Below are positions 16,396 through 24,542 of a DNA stretch of 27,749 bases, in pieces. The notes below the pieces were generated by a model, which worked only from the letters and a program-made list of their open reading frames with translations, made no database searches and had not been told where the DNA came from. Position numbers and translations under genes: made by a program. Location: NCBI GenBank assembly GCA_013289445.1, contig JABCZZ010000020.1, positions 1 through 27,749 on the forward strand. The letters run 5' to 3'. This DNA comes from Alphaproteobacteria bacterium (lineage in GTDB: Bacteria; Pseudomonadota; Alphaproteobacteria; Rickettsiales; JABCZZ01). Position 1 is the first letter of the stretch. Every line of letters starts with the position of its first letter.

Positions 16396-17430
16396 ATGAG
16401 CAAAACACAAAAAAGAACAAACATCATCGCTGTCCTTCTTCTTTTGATTATTTCTGCCGGCGTTTATTTGTTTATTCACCGCGGCGAAGAATCAACGGAC
16501 GACGCCGCTATTGAAGCGCACGTGGTAACGCTTAGCCCTAAGATAAGTGGGTACATCAAAGAAGTGCGCGTGCTGGATAACCAGCTTGTCAAAGCCGGTG
16601 ACGTGCTGTTTGTGCTTGATCCCGCAGATTACATCATACGCCGCGACCATGCACGCGCCGCACTGGAAGCCGCCAAGGCGGGGCATAATGCCTCAAGCCA
16701 TACGCTCGATACCACGCGCATATCTGCGCCTTCCAATCTTGAAGCGGCCAGAGCACAGGTAGATGCGGCCGAGGCCAACTGGAAAAAAGCGTCTAATGAC
16801 CTTAAACGTATGCAGCGCTTAAGCGATGAAGCACGCAGCCGCCAGCAGCTTGATGAAGCCGTAGCCGCCGAAAAGACAACGCGCTCCACTCTCGAAGATG
16901 CAAAAGCGCGCTATAAAACTGCGCAAACCGCTCCAAAAGTGATCGCTTCGGCAAAATCCAATGCTGAGGAGCTTGGCGCGCAGGTAAAACAAGCAAAGGC
17001 AGACCTCGATCAGGCTGAAAAAGACCTGGCAGACACGCAAATCACCGCACCCATGGATGGGCGCATCACCAAAAAGGGGGCAGAAGTCGGAGATTATGTG
17101 CTGCCCGGCCAGGAGCTAAGCTCTCTGGTGGGAACTGAAATATGGGTGGTCGCCAATTTTAAGGAAACACAACTTGCCAATATGCATCCCGGGCAAAAGG
17201 CGGATATTCACGTCGATGCGTTTCCCAATGCCAAGATTGAGGGTAAAGTCGACAGCATTCAATATGGAACGGGCGGGCGTTTTTCCGCTTTCCCGCCTGA
17301 GAATGCAACGGGCAATTTTGTCAAAGTGGTGCAACGCGTACCCGTTAAAATCCTGTTCGACAAGCAGCCCGACAATACCCTTCCCATCGGGCCTGGCATG
17401 TCGGTAGTTCCCACGGTTTTTACGCGGTAA
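16396..17430 (+). CDS. HlyD/EmrA-type membrane fusion protein
   Basis: This 344-residue periplasmic adaptor anchors in the inner membrane by a single helix at about residues 10-27. It carries the first half of the lipoyl/barrel-sandwich domain with TDDAAIEAHVVTLSPKISGYI at 34-54 and VKAGDVLFVLD. A long alpha-helical hairpin rich in Ala, Lys and Glu spans about 83-210. The second half follows with ITAPMDGRI at 216-224, VVANFKETQL at 251-260 and a final beta-barrel. Such proteins connect an MFS pump to an outer-membrane channel. It is the first gene of a three-gene operon, with six bases to the pump gene. An EmrA-like role is firm; the drug specificity is unknown. Confidence 0.93.
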   Translation: MSKTQKRTNIIAVLLLLIISAGVYLFIHRGEESTDDAAIEAHVVTLSPKISGYIKEVRVLDNQLVKAGDVLFVLDPADYIIRRDHARAALEAAKAGHNASSHTLDTTRISAPSNLEAARAQVDAAEANWKKASNDLKRMQRLSDEARSRQQLDEAVAAEKTTRSTLEDAKARYKTAQTAPKVIASAKSNAEELGAQVKQAKADLDQAEKDLADTQITAPMDGRITKKGAEVGDYVLPGQELSSLVGTEIWVVANFKETQLANMHPGQKADIHVDAFPNAKIEGKVDSIQYGTGGRFSAFPPENATGNFVKVVQRVPVKILFDKQPDNTLPIGPGMSVVPTVFTR

Positions 17431-17436
17431 CCCCCT

Positions 17437-19017
17437 ATGGATGCCGCCGTCTCCGATACAAAACCTGAATTCAACCCGTGGCTGATTGCCATGGTGGTGA
17501 GTCTGGCTGCGTTCATGGAAGTGCTCGACACCACTATCACCAATGTTTCTCTCTCTCATATCGCAGGCACACTTGGCGCCAGCCAGAACGAAAGCACCTG
17601 GGTGCTTACTTCCTATCTCGTTGCCAATGGCATTGTGCTACCACTTTCCGGCTGGCTTTCCGGTGTACTCGGCCGCAAACGTTTCTTCATGCTGTGCATC
17701 GGCGGATTCACTGCCGCATCGCTTGCCTGCGGATTATCGAATTCACTTATCATGCTGATTATGTGCCGCCTTGTGCAGGGATTTGCCGGCGGCGGCCTGC
17801 AGCCCACCCAGCAGGCGATTATCATCGACGCCTTTCCTCCTGAGAAACGCGGGACAGCTTTCGGCATCACCGGCATTACGATGATTGTTGCCCCTATTTT
17901 AGGCCCTACACTTGGTGGCTACATCACCGATAATTTTAGCTGGCAGTGGATTTTCTTCATGAATGTTCCTGTCGGAATACTGGCTTTCTATCTCGTAGGC
18001 AGGATGGTGCAGGACCCTTCTCATGCCACGGCAAAAGGTCTTATTTCGATCGATTATATCGGCCTGAGCCTTATCGCGCTGGGTCTGGGGGCACTACAGA
18101 TCATGCTCGATAAAGGGCAGCAGGAAGACTGGTTTGCGAGCAACTTTATTCTTACCTTCGGCATTATCGCCGCAGTATGCCTTGTCGCCGCCGTTATTCA
18201 CCTGCTCAATCAGGACGACCCGGTCATTGATCTGCGGCTGCTTGCCAAACCCAGTTTCGGGCTTTCCTGCATCATGATATTTTTTACCGGTGTATGTCTG
18301 TACGGCGGCAGCACATTACTGCCTATTCTTGTGCAGTCCTCCTTTGGCTATGATGCCACTCTGGCTGGCCTGGTGCTTTCGCCCGGTGGTCTTGCGGTGG
18401 TTTTTCTCATGCCACTCGCGGGCAGGCTCGTAAATTATGTCCCTTCGCGCTATCTCGTGGCCCTGGGCATGGCGCTTTGCGCCTGCGGCATGTGGCATAC
18501 CATGCATATGTCCTCTCAAACCGACTACGCCACATTCGTTTCCATGCGTATCATGCAGGTTGTTGGCCTGCCCTTTTTGTTTGTTCCTATCAGCACGCTG
18601 GCTTTTATGGACATTCCTAAAGAAAAAAGCAGTAAGGCTTCCGCCATTTATGCGATGTCGCGTAATCTCGGCGGCAGCATCGGCATTGCCACTGTCACCA
18701 GCTTCGTTGAACGCCATCAGCAATCCCGCCAGGCATATCTTGCCGATCATTTCTCTCCCGCCGATGACAGCTACCAGAGTAATTTTGCCAATTATCTCCA
18801 GTCGGTCACCGAGCATGGCGGAAAAATGATCAACTCCGTGCATATAGCGGCAGGCAGAATGTTCCACGAACTCCAGCATCAGGCTGATCTGCTCGCCTTC
18901 GGTGATGCATTCATGCTGATGTCGGTGACGATGGGTACACTTGCTTTCGTCGCTTTGCTGATGCCAAATAATAATCCCCACGCGCGCAAGGCTGCTGCCG
19001 CTGAAAGCGCACATTAG
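17437..19017 (+). CDS. DHA2-family MFS multidrug efflux pump (EmrB/QacA type)
   Basis: The 526-residue protein has about 14 hydrophobic helices, as in the DHA2 drug:proton antiporter family. Visible signatures include LDTTITNVSLSHIAGTLGAS in the first helix, ending with STWVLTSYLVANGIVLPLSGW. GRKRF sits in the loop between helices 2 and 3, and GPTLGGYITDNFSWQWIFFMN corresponds to motif C and its extension. By family it exchanges protons for toxic organic compounds across the inner membrane, passing them to the fusion protein. There is no clear Shine-Dalgarno before the ATG, six bases after the previous stop, so translation is probably coupled. Substrates cannot be read from the sequence. Confidence 0.94.
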   Translation: MDAAVSDTKPEFNPWLIAMVVSLAAFMEVLDTTITNVSLSHIAGTLGASQNESTWVLTSYLVANGIVLPLSGWLSGVLGRKRFFMLCIGGFTAASLACGLSNSLIMLIMCRLVQGFAGGGLQPTQQAIIIDAFPPEKRGTAFGITGITMIVAPILGPTLGGYITDNFSWQWIFFMNVPVGILAFYLVGRMVQDPSHATAKGLISIDYIGLSLIALGLGALQIMLDKGQQEDWFASNFILTFGIIAAVCLVAAVIHLLNQDDPVIDLRLLAKPSFGLSCIMIFFTGVCLYGGSTLLPILVQSSFGYDATLAGLVLSPGGLAVVFLMPLAGRLVNYVPSRYLVALGMALCACGMWHTMHMSSQTDYATFVSMRIMQVVGLPFLFVPISTLAFMDIPKEKSSKASAIYAMSRNLGGSIGIATVTSFVERHQQSRQAYLADHFSPADDSYQSNFANYLQSVTEHGGKMINSVHIAAGRMFHELQHQADLLAFGDAFMLMSVTMGTLAFVALLMPNNNPHARKAAAAESAH

Positions 19018-19026
19018 GAAGTCACC

Positions 19027-20481
19027 ATGCAATATCCCGCTCCTTCACACTCTGGTCGATCTGCAAAGGCAGCATTGCTGTGCGGCCTGATGCTATTTGC
19101 CGGTTGCACTGTGGGCCCGCATTACCAGAAACCTGCATTGACCACGCCAGCCGCATGGACAGCCGGCCCCGCAACTTCTGCGCAAGCCACGTTGGAACAG
19201 GACTGGTGGAAACATCTGAATGACCCCGTACTTGATGGTCTTATCAAGGAAGCTCTTGCCGGCAATTATGATCTTAAAATCGCCGAAGCGCGCATTGCAC
19301 AAGCCCGCGCCACGCAAGCCTATGCCCGTGCAGATATCCTGCCGTCAGCGGATGTCAAAGGCAGTGTCACGCGTGAAGGTAACGAATTGCCTTTCCCGGG
19401 CGGTACGAACCTGCCTTTTGATCTCACTAAGCCGTTCAATATCTTTCAGACCGGGTTCGATGCCAGCTGGGAGCTCGATTTGTTTGGCGGCAAGCGTAGC
19501 GCCGAGCAAGGGGCTACCGCCGAGTTTCAGGCAGCCCAAGCCACACGCGATGACATGCGCATCAGCGTGCTCGCTGAAGTGGCCCGTACCTATATCGATA
19601 TACGTGGTAACCAGCAGCAATTGACTATTGCCAACGATCGCATTGCCGCTGAGCAGGAAACGCTTAAGATTGCCAAAGAACGTTTTGCCAGCGGAGATGC
19701 TCCGAAGCTTGATGTCATTCAGGCGCAATCGCAGCTTGAACAGGCTGAGTCGCAACTTCCCCATTACCAGAATCTGCTGATACAGTCAGAGCTGGCAATT
19801 GACGTCCTGCTCGGTCATCAGCCGGGCTATACACAAGGCCTGGTGACGGAAGTAAAACCCGTTCCTGTGGGTGATAAAAATCTTGTACTGGCAGCGCCGG
19901 CCGATGTCATCGCCCACCGGCCTGATATTCATGCCGCCGAACGCCAGCTCGCTTCCGCCACGGCGCAACAGGACGTCGCAACGGCACAATTATTTCCTGA
20001 CGTATCCCTTTCAGGATTCTTTGGATTATTTACCACGGAGGGCGGCCAATTGCTGCATGCCGCCAGCAGATCGTGGAATATAGGCGGCAGTGTCATCTGG
20101 CCGATTCTCAATTACAGCAGAATCTCCGCCAATATCGATCTGGCGAATGCAAAACAGCAGGAAGCCCTGGCGCAGTATCAGAAATCCATCGTGGGCGCAT
20201 TGAGCGATGTTGAACGTTCGCTGACCGCTTACAGCAAAGAAGAGGAGCACCGTGACCTGCTTGAGAAAACCGTGGCCACCAATCATAAGGCCGTGGACAT
20301 TGCGCGCGAGCGATACAAAGCCGGGCTTTCTTCCTTCATTGAAGTGCTTGATGCTGAACGTACCTTGTACACCTCACAGAGCCAGGCCGCTGATGCCGAT
20401 GCGGCTACAACCCAGAATCTGATCGCCATGTATAAAAGTCTGGGTGGCGGCTGGCAGGAAAAACCGCCCCAGTCACATTAA
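19027..20481 (+). CDS. NodT/OprM-family outer-membrane efflux lipoprotein
   Basis: This 484-residue channel protein has a basic N-terminus, a hydrophobic signal and the lipobox LFAGC with Cys27 for lipid attachment. VGPHYQKPALTTP follows, typical of the RND/MFS outer-membrane factor lipoproteins. Two internal repeats of the outer-membrane efflux fold are recognisable, with FDASWELDLFGGKRSAEQGA in the first and ADVIAHRPDIHAAERQLASA opening the second. It trimerises to form a tunnel across the outer membrane. AGGAAG upstream supports the start, nine bases after the pump stop, making it the last gene of the efflux operon. Its stop is one base from the stop of the convergent gene, leaving no room for a terminator. 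Confidence 0.95.
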   Translation: MQYPAPSHSGRSAKAALLCGLMLFAGCTVGPHYQKPALTTPAAWTAGPATSAQATLEQDWWKHLNDPVLDGLIKEALAGNYDLKIAEARIAQARATQAYARADILPSADVKGSVTREGNELPFPGGTNLPFDLTKPFNIFQTGFDASWELDLFGGKRSAEQGATAEFQAAQATRDDMRISVLAEVARTYIDIRGNQQQLTIANDRIAAEQETLKIAKERFASGDAPKLDVIQAQSQLEQAESQLPHYQNLLIQSELAIDVLLGHQPGYTQGLVTEVKPVPVGDKNLVLAAPADVIAHRPDIHAAERQLASATAQQDVATAQLFPDVSLSGFFGLFTTEGGQLLHAASRSWNIGGSVIWPILNYSRISANIDLANAKQQEALAQYQKSIVGALSDVERSLTAYSKEEEHRDLLEKTVATNHKAVDIARERYKAGLSSFIEVLDAERTLYTSQSQAADADAATTQNLIAMYKSLGGGWQEKPPQSH

Positions 20482-20482
20482 A

Positions 20483-22186
20483 TTATTGGCGGGAATACAA
20501 ACGCAGCTCATCCTTTTCATCCAGCACGCGTGCACCTTTCCACACTAACTTCCAATGAGGATCCACTGTCTCCGGGCTATGCTTAGCGGCAAGCGTCAGA
20601 AGCAACGGGCAGCTTGTTTGCTGGAAATTCTGCATCGGGGAACTGTACTGATTTTCGGCAAAATAGTACCATAGCGGCCCTACACTTTCTCCCAGCCGGT
20701 AATTTCCTATGCAGCTCGGTGTATTATTTGAATGGCGCAGGAATCTTGCCATTGACAGGAATACCGGCTCAAAGCTTTTGGTTTGATTAATCCACGGCAT
20801 GAGCAGCGAGAGACCGGTGCACCATATCAAGGCCACGCCTGCCAGCCATATGCATGCGGTACTCAAGATTGATTTTGATGGCAGCCTCATGGCAAAAAAC
20901 CAGATGCCAAGCATCAGAACCGCAAGACCGTAGGCCGCCCAATGATAACCAGGCGCCACAAAATTGACCGGCAGCCAATGGCTTAAAATATCGGAAAATG
21001 CAGTCAGCGGACGTTTGTCTACCGGGTAGAGCAAATTCCACCATGCCCCCCAGATAAGAATTGCCACCACACTGAAGAAAATCTTCGCAGCAGCATTCCA
21101 AAGGCGCAGCAGTCGGGGCGAAATACGTTCAAGCGCCTGAGCGGCAAGAAGGGCAAAGCATGGCAATAACGGCAGAAGATAGAGGGCACGCGCGGATGCC
21201 GAAGTCAGCAGAAGCGCCATACCAATAAAACATACCATCACCGGTACGAGATATTGCGGCCTGCGCCAATGCACATGACCAGCGACCAATTCTATGCAGG
21301 CGAGCGGGAAGATGGGGAATGCAAACCATAAGACCGCGGAAAGAAAATAATTGCTCTCATTGCCCGCTCCCAGATGCGCTACCGAGAAGCCAAAGAAACG
21401 GCCAATATTATTTTCCCATAACCACTGCATGAACAGATTGGGTGAATAATCATGCAGCAATAAGGGCCATATCAGCACGAACGGTGATGCAAAAAGCACC
21501 GCCAGCAATGCGGATTTCACCGTAGCGATGCGGTGAAGCTTTGGCAGCAATATCCATATCATAAATCCGGACAAACTAAGAACCACCGGCACCAGCAGCC
21601 CCTTGGAAAGAAATGCGATGCCCATGCCGATGCCCAGCCAGAAGCCTGCCCGGCACCAGTTCTCATCCATTACAATCAAAAGCATGCCATAGAGGGCTAT
21701 AATTGAACCGGTAAGCAACGCTACATCGGTGAACATATCGTGCGAATGGCGCACCAAACCCATTGTGCCCAGGAGCAGCGCAATGGTTATCCATGTCATC
21801 TGCTCTGCTTGTGGGTGCTCACGGTAAAATAGCCGCCCTAATTTCCACATAAAAAAAACGCTGGCCAGCATGTAGAAGAAGCTGGTGAGGCGCGCTGCAT
21901 CATACAGTGGCAGGATTCCGTTAAATATTTTACAGACAGCAACTGCGCTCCAATAATAGAGCGGCGGCTTCTCCATGAACGGTTCGCCGGCATTGGTGGG
22001 CACGAGCCAGCTATGGGTAATGTAGAAATGATCAATAATGCCGAAACTATAGGTTTCGTCCTGTTTCCAAGGATCGTGGCCTACAATGCCCGAGAAAAGA
22101 AAAACTATAATAAGCAGCATCCATCCAGCGCGTGACGGTGCTATAATGTTCTTGCTCCCCATGCATAAGGCGGTACCCTTGTTCAT
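20483..22186 (-). CDS. GT39/ArnT-like membrane glycosyltransferase
   Basis: This 567-residue polytopic protein has an N-terminal helix followed by HDPWKQDETYSFGI at 37-50 and NAGEPFMEKPPLYYW at 65-79. These are the first-loop acidic and EKPPLYYW motifs of the PMT/ArnT superfamily. About ten to twelve further hydrophobic segments follow, then a polar periplasmic C-terminal part. Related enzymes transfer a sugar from a polyprenyl phosphate to lipid A or protein. ArnT itself adds aminoarabinose and gives polymyxin resistance, but no arn genes are nearby, so that role is not claimed. ATGs at 22186 and 22162 are both possible; neither has a strong Shine-Dalgarno. Confidence 0.85.
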   Translation of the reverse strand: MNKGTALCMGSKNIIAPSRAGWMLLIIVFLFSGIVGHDPWKQDETYSFGIIDHFYITHSWLVPTNAGEPFMEKPPLYYWSAVAVCKIFNGILPLYDAARLTSFFYMLASVFFMWKLGRLFYREHPQAEQMTWITIALLLGTMGLVRHSHDMFTDVALLTGSIIALYGMLLIVMDENWCRAGFWLGIGMGIAFLSKGLLVPVVLSLSGFMIWILLPKLHRIATVKSALLAVLFASPFVLIWPLLLHDYSPNLFMQWLWENNIGRFFGFSVAHLGAGNESNYFLSAVLWFAFPIFPLACIELVAGHVHWRRPQYLVPVMVCFIGMALLLTSASARALYLLPLLPCFALLAAQALERISPRLLRLWNAAAKIFFSVVAILIWGAWWNLLYPVDKRPLTAFSDILSHWLPVNFVAPGYHWAAYGLAVLMLGIWFFAMRLPSKSILSTACIWLAGVALIWCTGLSLLMPWINQTKSFEPVFLSMARFLRHSNNTPSCIGNYRLGESVGPLWYYFAENQYSSPMQNFQQTSCPLLLTLAAKHSPETVDPHWKLVWKGARVLDEKDELRLYSRQ

Positions 22187-22234
22187 TGGTAGTTACAACA
22201 AAAAAATTAACGAATGAATAGGGTAGCAGCATCA

Positions 22235-22262
22235 TTGAATTCTGCGACACTTGCCCTATATT
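22235..22262 (+). promoter_or_regulatory. Candidate promoter for the O-methyltransferase gene
   Basis: TTGAAT at 22235-22240, 16 bases, then TATATT at 22257-22262. The predicted start near 22269 is only about three bases before the ATG at 22272, which would make a leaderless message. Confidence 0.45.
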
Positions 22263-22271
22263 CAGATTCCT

Positions 22272-22931
22272 ATGGCAGGTAAAAATCCTATTATTTCCGA
22301 AGAACTCGAACATTACGTCAGCCAGGTCATCTCTCAAGAGAACACGGTACAGAAGCGTCTGCGCACTGAAACTGCCAAGCTGCCGCAGGGCAGAATACAG
22401 ACCACGGCTGATCAATGCGTATTTTTTGCCTTTCTGTTACGGTTGCTTGGCGCAAAAAAAGTGGTGGAGATTGGTACTTTCACTGGCTGCAGCACTCTTG
22501 CTATGGCCCTGGCCATGCCTGCTGATGGAAAAATAGTCACCTGCGACATCAGCAAGGAATGGACGGATATCGCCAGACGATACTGGAGGGAAGCGGGAGT
22601 GGATGAACGCATTGAACTCAGGATTGCCCCTGCCCTGCAAACGCTCACGACCCTGGCAAAGAGCGCCGCTGGCAGCTTCGATTTTGCCTTCATCGACGCC
22701 GATAAGACCGGATACGATGGGTATTATGAGGCCTGCCTGAAACTGCTTAGGCCGGGCGGTGTGATTGCATTGGATAACATGCTCTGGAGCGGCGCGGTGG
22801 CCGATAATTCTGTGCAGGATGCAGACACGAAGGCGCTGCGGGCACTCAATGCCAAAATACGTGATGACAAGCGCGTCAGCGCCTCTCTTTTAACTGTGGC
22901 TGACGGTATAATGCTTGCCGTTAAACACTGA
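22272..22931 (+). CDS. SAM-dependent O-methyltransferase (COMT type 3 family)
   Basis: This 219-residue class I methyltransferase has motif I VVEIGTFTGCSTLAMA, followed by IVTCDIS, the FDFAFIDADKTGYDGYY block and ALDNMLWSGAV. This is the pattern of the catechol/caffeoyl-CoA O-methyltransferase family, in which the aspartates bind a divalent metal that positions the hydroxyl acceptor. The acceptor here is unknown. The frame extends to a TTG at 22251, but that codon overlaps the -10 box of the only promoter candidate, so I choose the ATG at 22272. No Shine-Dalgarno is present. It is divergent from the GT39-type gene and stands alone. Confidence 0.88.
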   Translation: MAGKNPIISEELEHYVSQVISQENTVQKRLRTETAKLPQGRIQTTADQCVFFAFLLRLLGAKKVVEIGTFTGCSTLAMALAMPADGKIVTCDISKEWTDIARRYWREAGVDERIELRIAPALQTLTTLAKSAAGSFDFAFIDADKTGYDGYYEACLKLLRPGGVIALDNMLWSGAVADNSVQDADTKALRALNAKIRDDKRVSASLLTVADGIMLAVKH

Positions 22932-23056
22932 TATTTAACCACTATTCAGGTTGCACCTTTTTAATCCTGTACCCAAGGTGGCGTAATGTGCCCTTTGGTA
23001 TATTCGCTCTAACAGTTGCTATTACAGCGACTGACTTAACCGAAAAGGAATACCCC

Positions 23057-23281
23057 ATGAAAAACCGTTTTATGACTATTATTCTTACTGGCCTGGTTGC
23101 AGGAAGCATGCTTTCTTCTCCCGCAATGGCTCAGACCACCTTCAACCATGATCATGGCCGCGCCGTAGCCCAGCATCGTGCAGAACATCGCGATATGAAG
23201 CATGAGCGCAGACACGATCGCCGTCATGACCGCCGCGAACATCGTCATGATCGCCATGATCGTCATGATCATCGCATGTAA
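23057..23281 (+). CDS. Small secreted His/Arg/Asp-rich protein
   Basis: This 74-residue protein has a clear Sec signal peptide, MKNRFMTIILTGLVAGSML and so on, with cleavage expected after AMA at residue 25. The mature 49 residues are extremely rich in His, Arg and Asp, ending in runs of RHD and HDR and a final DHRM. Such a chain is likely unstructured and could bind metal ions or polyanions in the periplasm; that is inference. The frame is open upstream to 22988, but AAAAGGA eight bases before this ATG and the signal peptide fix the start. No named family is recognised. A second His-rich exported protein follows 99 bases downstream. Confidence 0.8.
   Translation: MKNRFMTIILTGLVAGSMLSSPAMAQTTFNHDHGRAVAQHRAEHRDMKHERRHDRRHDRREHRHDRHDRHDHRM
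23243..23269 (+). repeat. Three tandem 9-bp units coding RHD
   Basis: Units CGTCATGAT, CGCCATGAT and CGTCATGAT lie head to tail in frame and encode Arg-His-Asp three times. One base differs between units. Earlier RRHD units in the same gene are more diverged, so the tail may have grown by slippage. Confidence 0.7.
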
Positions 23282-23301
23282 GAGGTAAGATGTGACTTGA
23301 A

Positions 23302-23340
23302 AGCAGGTGGGCATTCTGCTCAAATCAAATCCCACCTGCT
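23302..23340 (+). promoter_or_regulatory. Long-stem hairpin between the two His-rich genes
   Basis: AGCAGGTGGG at 23302-23311 pairs perfectly with CCCACCTGCT at 23331-23340 across a 19-base loop. No T-run follows, so it is not a standard intrinsic terminator. It could be an mRNA stability or processing element, a partial attenuator, or a rare terminator type. Confidence 0.6.
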
Positions 23341-23380
23341 CTCTACCCGCTGAATAATAACTATTACAATGGAGAACATT

Positions 23381-23656
23381 ATGAAGAAACTTCTATTAGG
23401 TGTTGCAGCACTCTACCTGGCTACAGGTAGCGCTGCCTATGCCAACGAGTTCAATGTCGACGTTTCACTGGGCGCTCCCGCCATTATCGCGCCTGCTCCC
23501 CTCGTGATTGCCCCCTCGCCTGCTTATGTCGTAGCACCGGGCGTTGTTGGCTACGATCCGCACCACAGACGCGGCGACTGGAGATACTGGCATGATCGTC
23601 ACGAGCGCGAAATGCATCATGACGAACATTGGGATCATGACCATCGCCACTACTAG
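23381..23656 (+). CDS. Secreted small protein with His-rich tail
   Basis: This 91-residue protein starts with a Sec signal MKKLLLGVAALYLATGSAAYA, with cleavage expected before NEF. Residues about 27-60 are hydrophobic and proline-rich (APAIIAPAPLVIAPSPAYVVAPG). The C-terminal 30 residues are crowded with His, Asp, Arg and Trp, ending HHDEHWDHDHRHY. An ATG at 23369 is also in frame, but GGAGA at 23371-23375 is correctly placed for the ATG at 23381. It resembles generic small periplasmic proteins of Proteobacteria with Pro-rich and His-rich parts, but I cannot name a family. A strong terminator follows, so it closes the two-gene unit. Confidence 0.8.
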   Translation: MKKLLLGVAALYLATGSAAYANEFNVDVSLGAPAIIAPAPLVIAPSPAYVVAPGVVGYDPHHRRGDWRYWHDRHEREMHHDEHWDHDHRHY

Positions 23657-23680
23657 GCCTTGGTAGTCCTTAAACGCACA

Positions 23681-23713
23681 ACGCCCCTCTGTATTACAGA
23701 GGGGCGTTTTTTT
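23681..23713 (+). terminator. Strong intrinsic terminator
   Basis: A perfect 12-bp stem, ACGCCCCTCTGT at 23681-23692 with ACAGAGGGGCGT at 23696-23707, has a 3-base loop and is followed by seven T residues (23707-23713). It ends the transcript of the His-rich genes. In the other direction there is no T-run, so it is one-way. Confidence 0.95.
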
Positions 23714-23734
23714 ATGCCGGAGTTCTGAGCAGCC

Positions 23735-24511
23735 TTACTGCATGAACCAGCCGTGACTGACCACGATGGACTGTCCGGTCAGTGCATTAGAGGGGAATGA
23801 GGCAAAATAAAGTGCGGTCTGTGCCACATCTTCCACGGTAGTGAATTCGCCGTCTACCGTTTCCTTCAACATTACTTTCTTAATCACATCCTCCTCTGAC
23901 ATACCCAATTCCTTGGCCTGTTCGGGAATCTGCTTTTCTACCAGCGGCGTGCGCACGAAACCGGGGCAGATGACGTTGGAGCGGACATTATGCTTGGCAC
24001 CTTCCTTGGCCACCACTTTGGCAAGCCCGATAAGCCCGTGTTTGGCGGTGACATAAGGCGCCTTGAGCACGGAGGCTTCCTTGGAATGGACCGAGCCCAT
24101 GTAAATCACGCTGCCGCCGGTTTTCTGCTTGTACATCTGGCGAAGTGCCGCGCGGGTAGTGAGGAACGCGCCATCCAGATGGATGGAAAGCAGTTGCTTC
24201 CATTTTGCAAAATCAAACTGATCCAGCGGTGCTACCGTCTGAATACCGGCATTACTGACCAGCACATCCACACTGCCAAACGTGCTGATGGCCTTGGCGG
24301 TTCCGGCATCTACCTGCTGTTCGCTGGTGACATCCATGGTCACGCCAAGGGCGCGCTTGCCGCTGGCATCAAGCTGCTTAGCCGCATCTTCCGCCCCCTT
24401 GAGATCGGCGATGACGATTTTGGCGCCTTCAGCATAGAACACTTTAGCAATTTCATTGCCAATGCCGCTTGCCGCACCCGTGATGATTGCAACTTTATCC
24501 TGTAAACGCAT
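23735..24511 (-). CDS. bdhA: 3-hydroxybutyrate dehydrogenase (short-chain dehydrogenase)
   Basis: This 258-residue classical short-chain dehydrogenase shows the cofactor motif TGAASGIG at 11-18, the NAG motif at 87-89, and the catalytic Ser140, Tyr153 and Lys157. The long [23 protein letters not shown] segment and the C-terminal [11 protein letters not shown] are typical of D-3-hydroxybutyrate dehydrogenases. These interconvert 3-hydroxybutyrate and acetoacetate with NAD in polyhydroxybutyrate or ketone-body metabolism. AAGGAGAG gives a strong start signal, part of a CCTTATAAGG palindrome at 24520-24529. It follows the patatin-like gene by 31 bases on the same strand, a pairing that fits PHB turnover. 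Confidence 0.9.
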   Translation of the reverse strand: MRLQDKVAIITGAASGIGNEIAKVFYAEGAKIVIADLKGAEDAAKQLDASGKRALGVTMDVTSEQQVDAGTAKAISTFGSVDVLVSNAGIQTVAPLDQFDFAKWKQLLSIHLDGAFLTTRAALRQMYKQKTGGSVIYMGSVHSKEASVLKAPYVTAKHGLIGLAKVVAKEGAKHNVRSNVICPGFVRTPLVEKQIPEQAKELGMSEEDVIKKVMLKETVDGEFTTVEDVAQTALYFASFPSNALTGQSIVVSHGWFMQ

Positions 24512-24542
24512 AGCACTCTCCTTATAAGGTTAAATAGAGTTC

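Noticed and set aside
20483..22186. Naming the GT39-type gene arnT
   Set aside because: The motifs fit the broad PMT/ArnT superfamily, but no other aminoarabinose genes are nearby and specificity cannot be read from sequence.
23195..23275. Short repeats resembling a CRISPR or satellite
   Set aside because: The units are 9 bp, in frame, directly adjacent and without spacers, so they are a coding repeat.
23036..23335. Met- and Ile-rich frame antisense to the first His-rich gene
   Set aside because: Histidine codons read backwards give Met and Ile codons, which explains the false membrane-like character.
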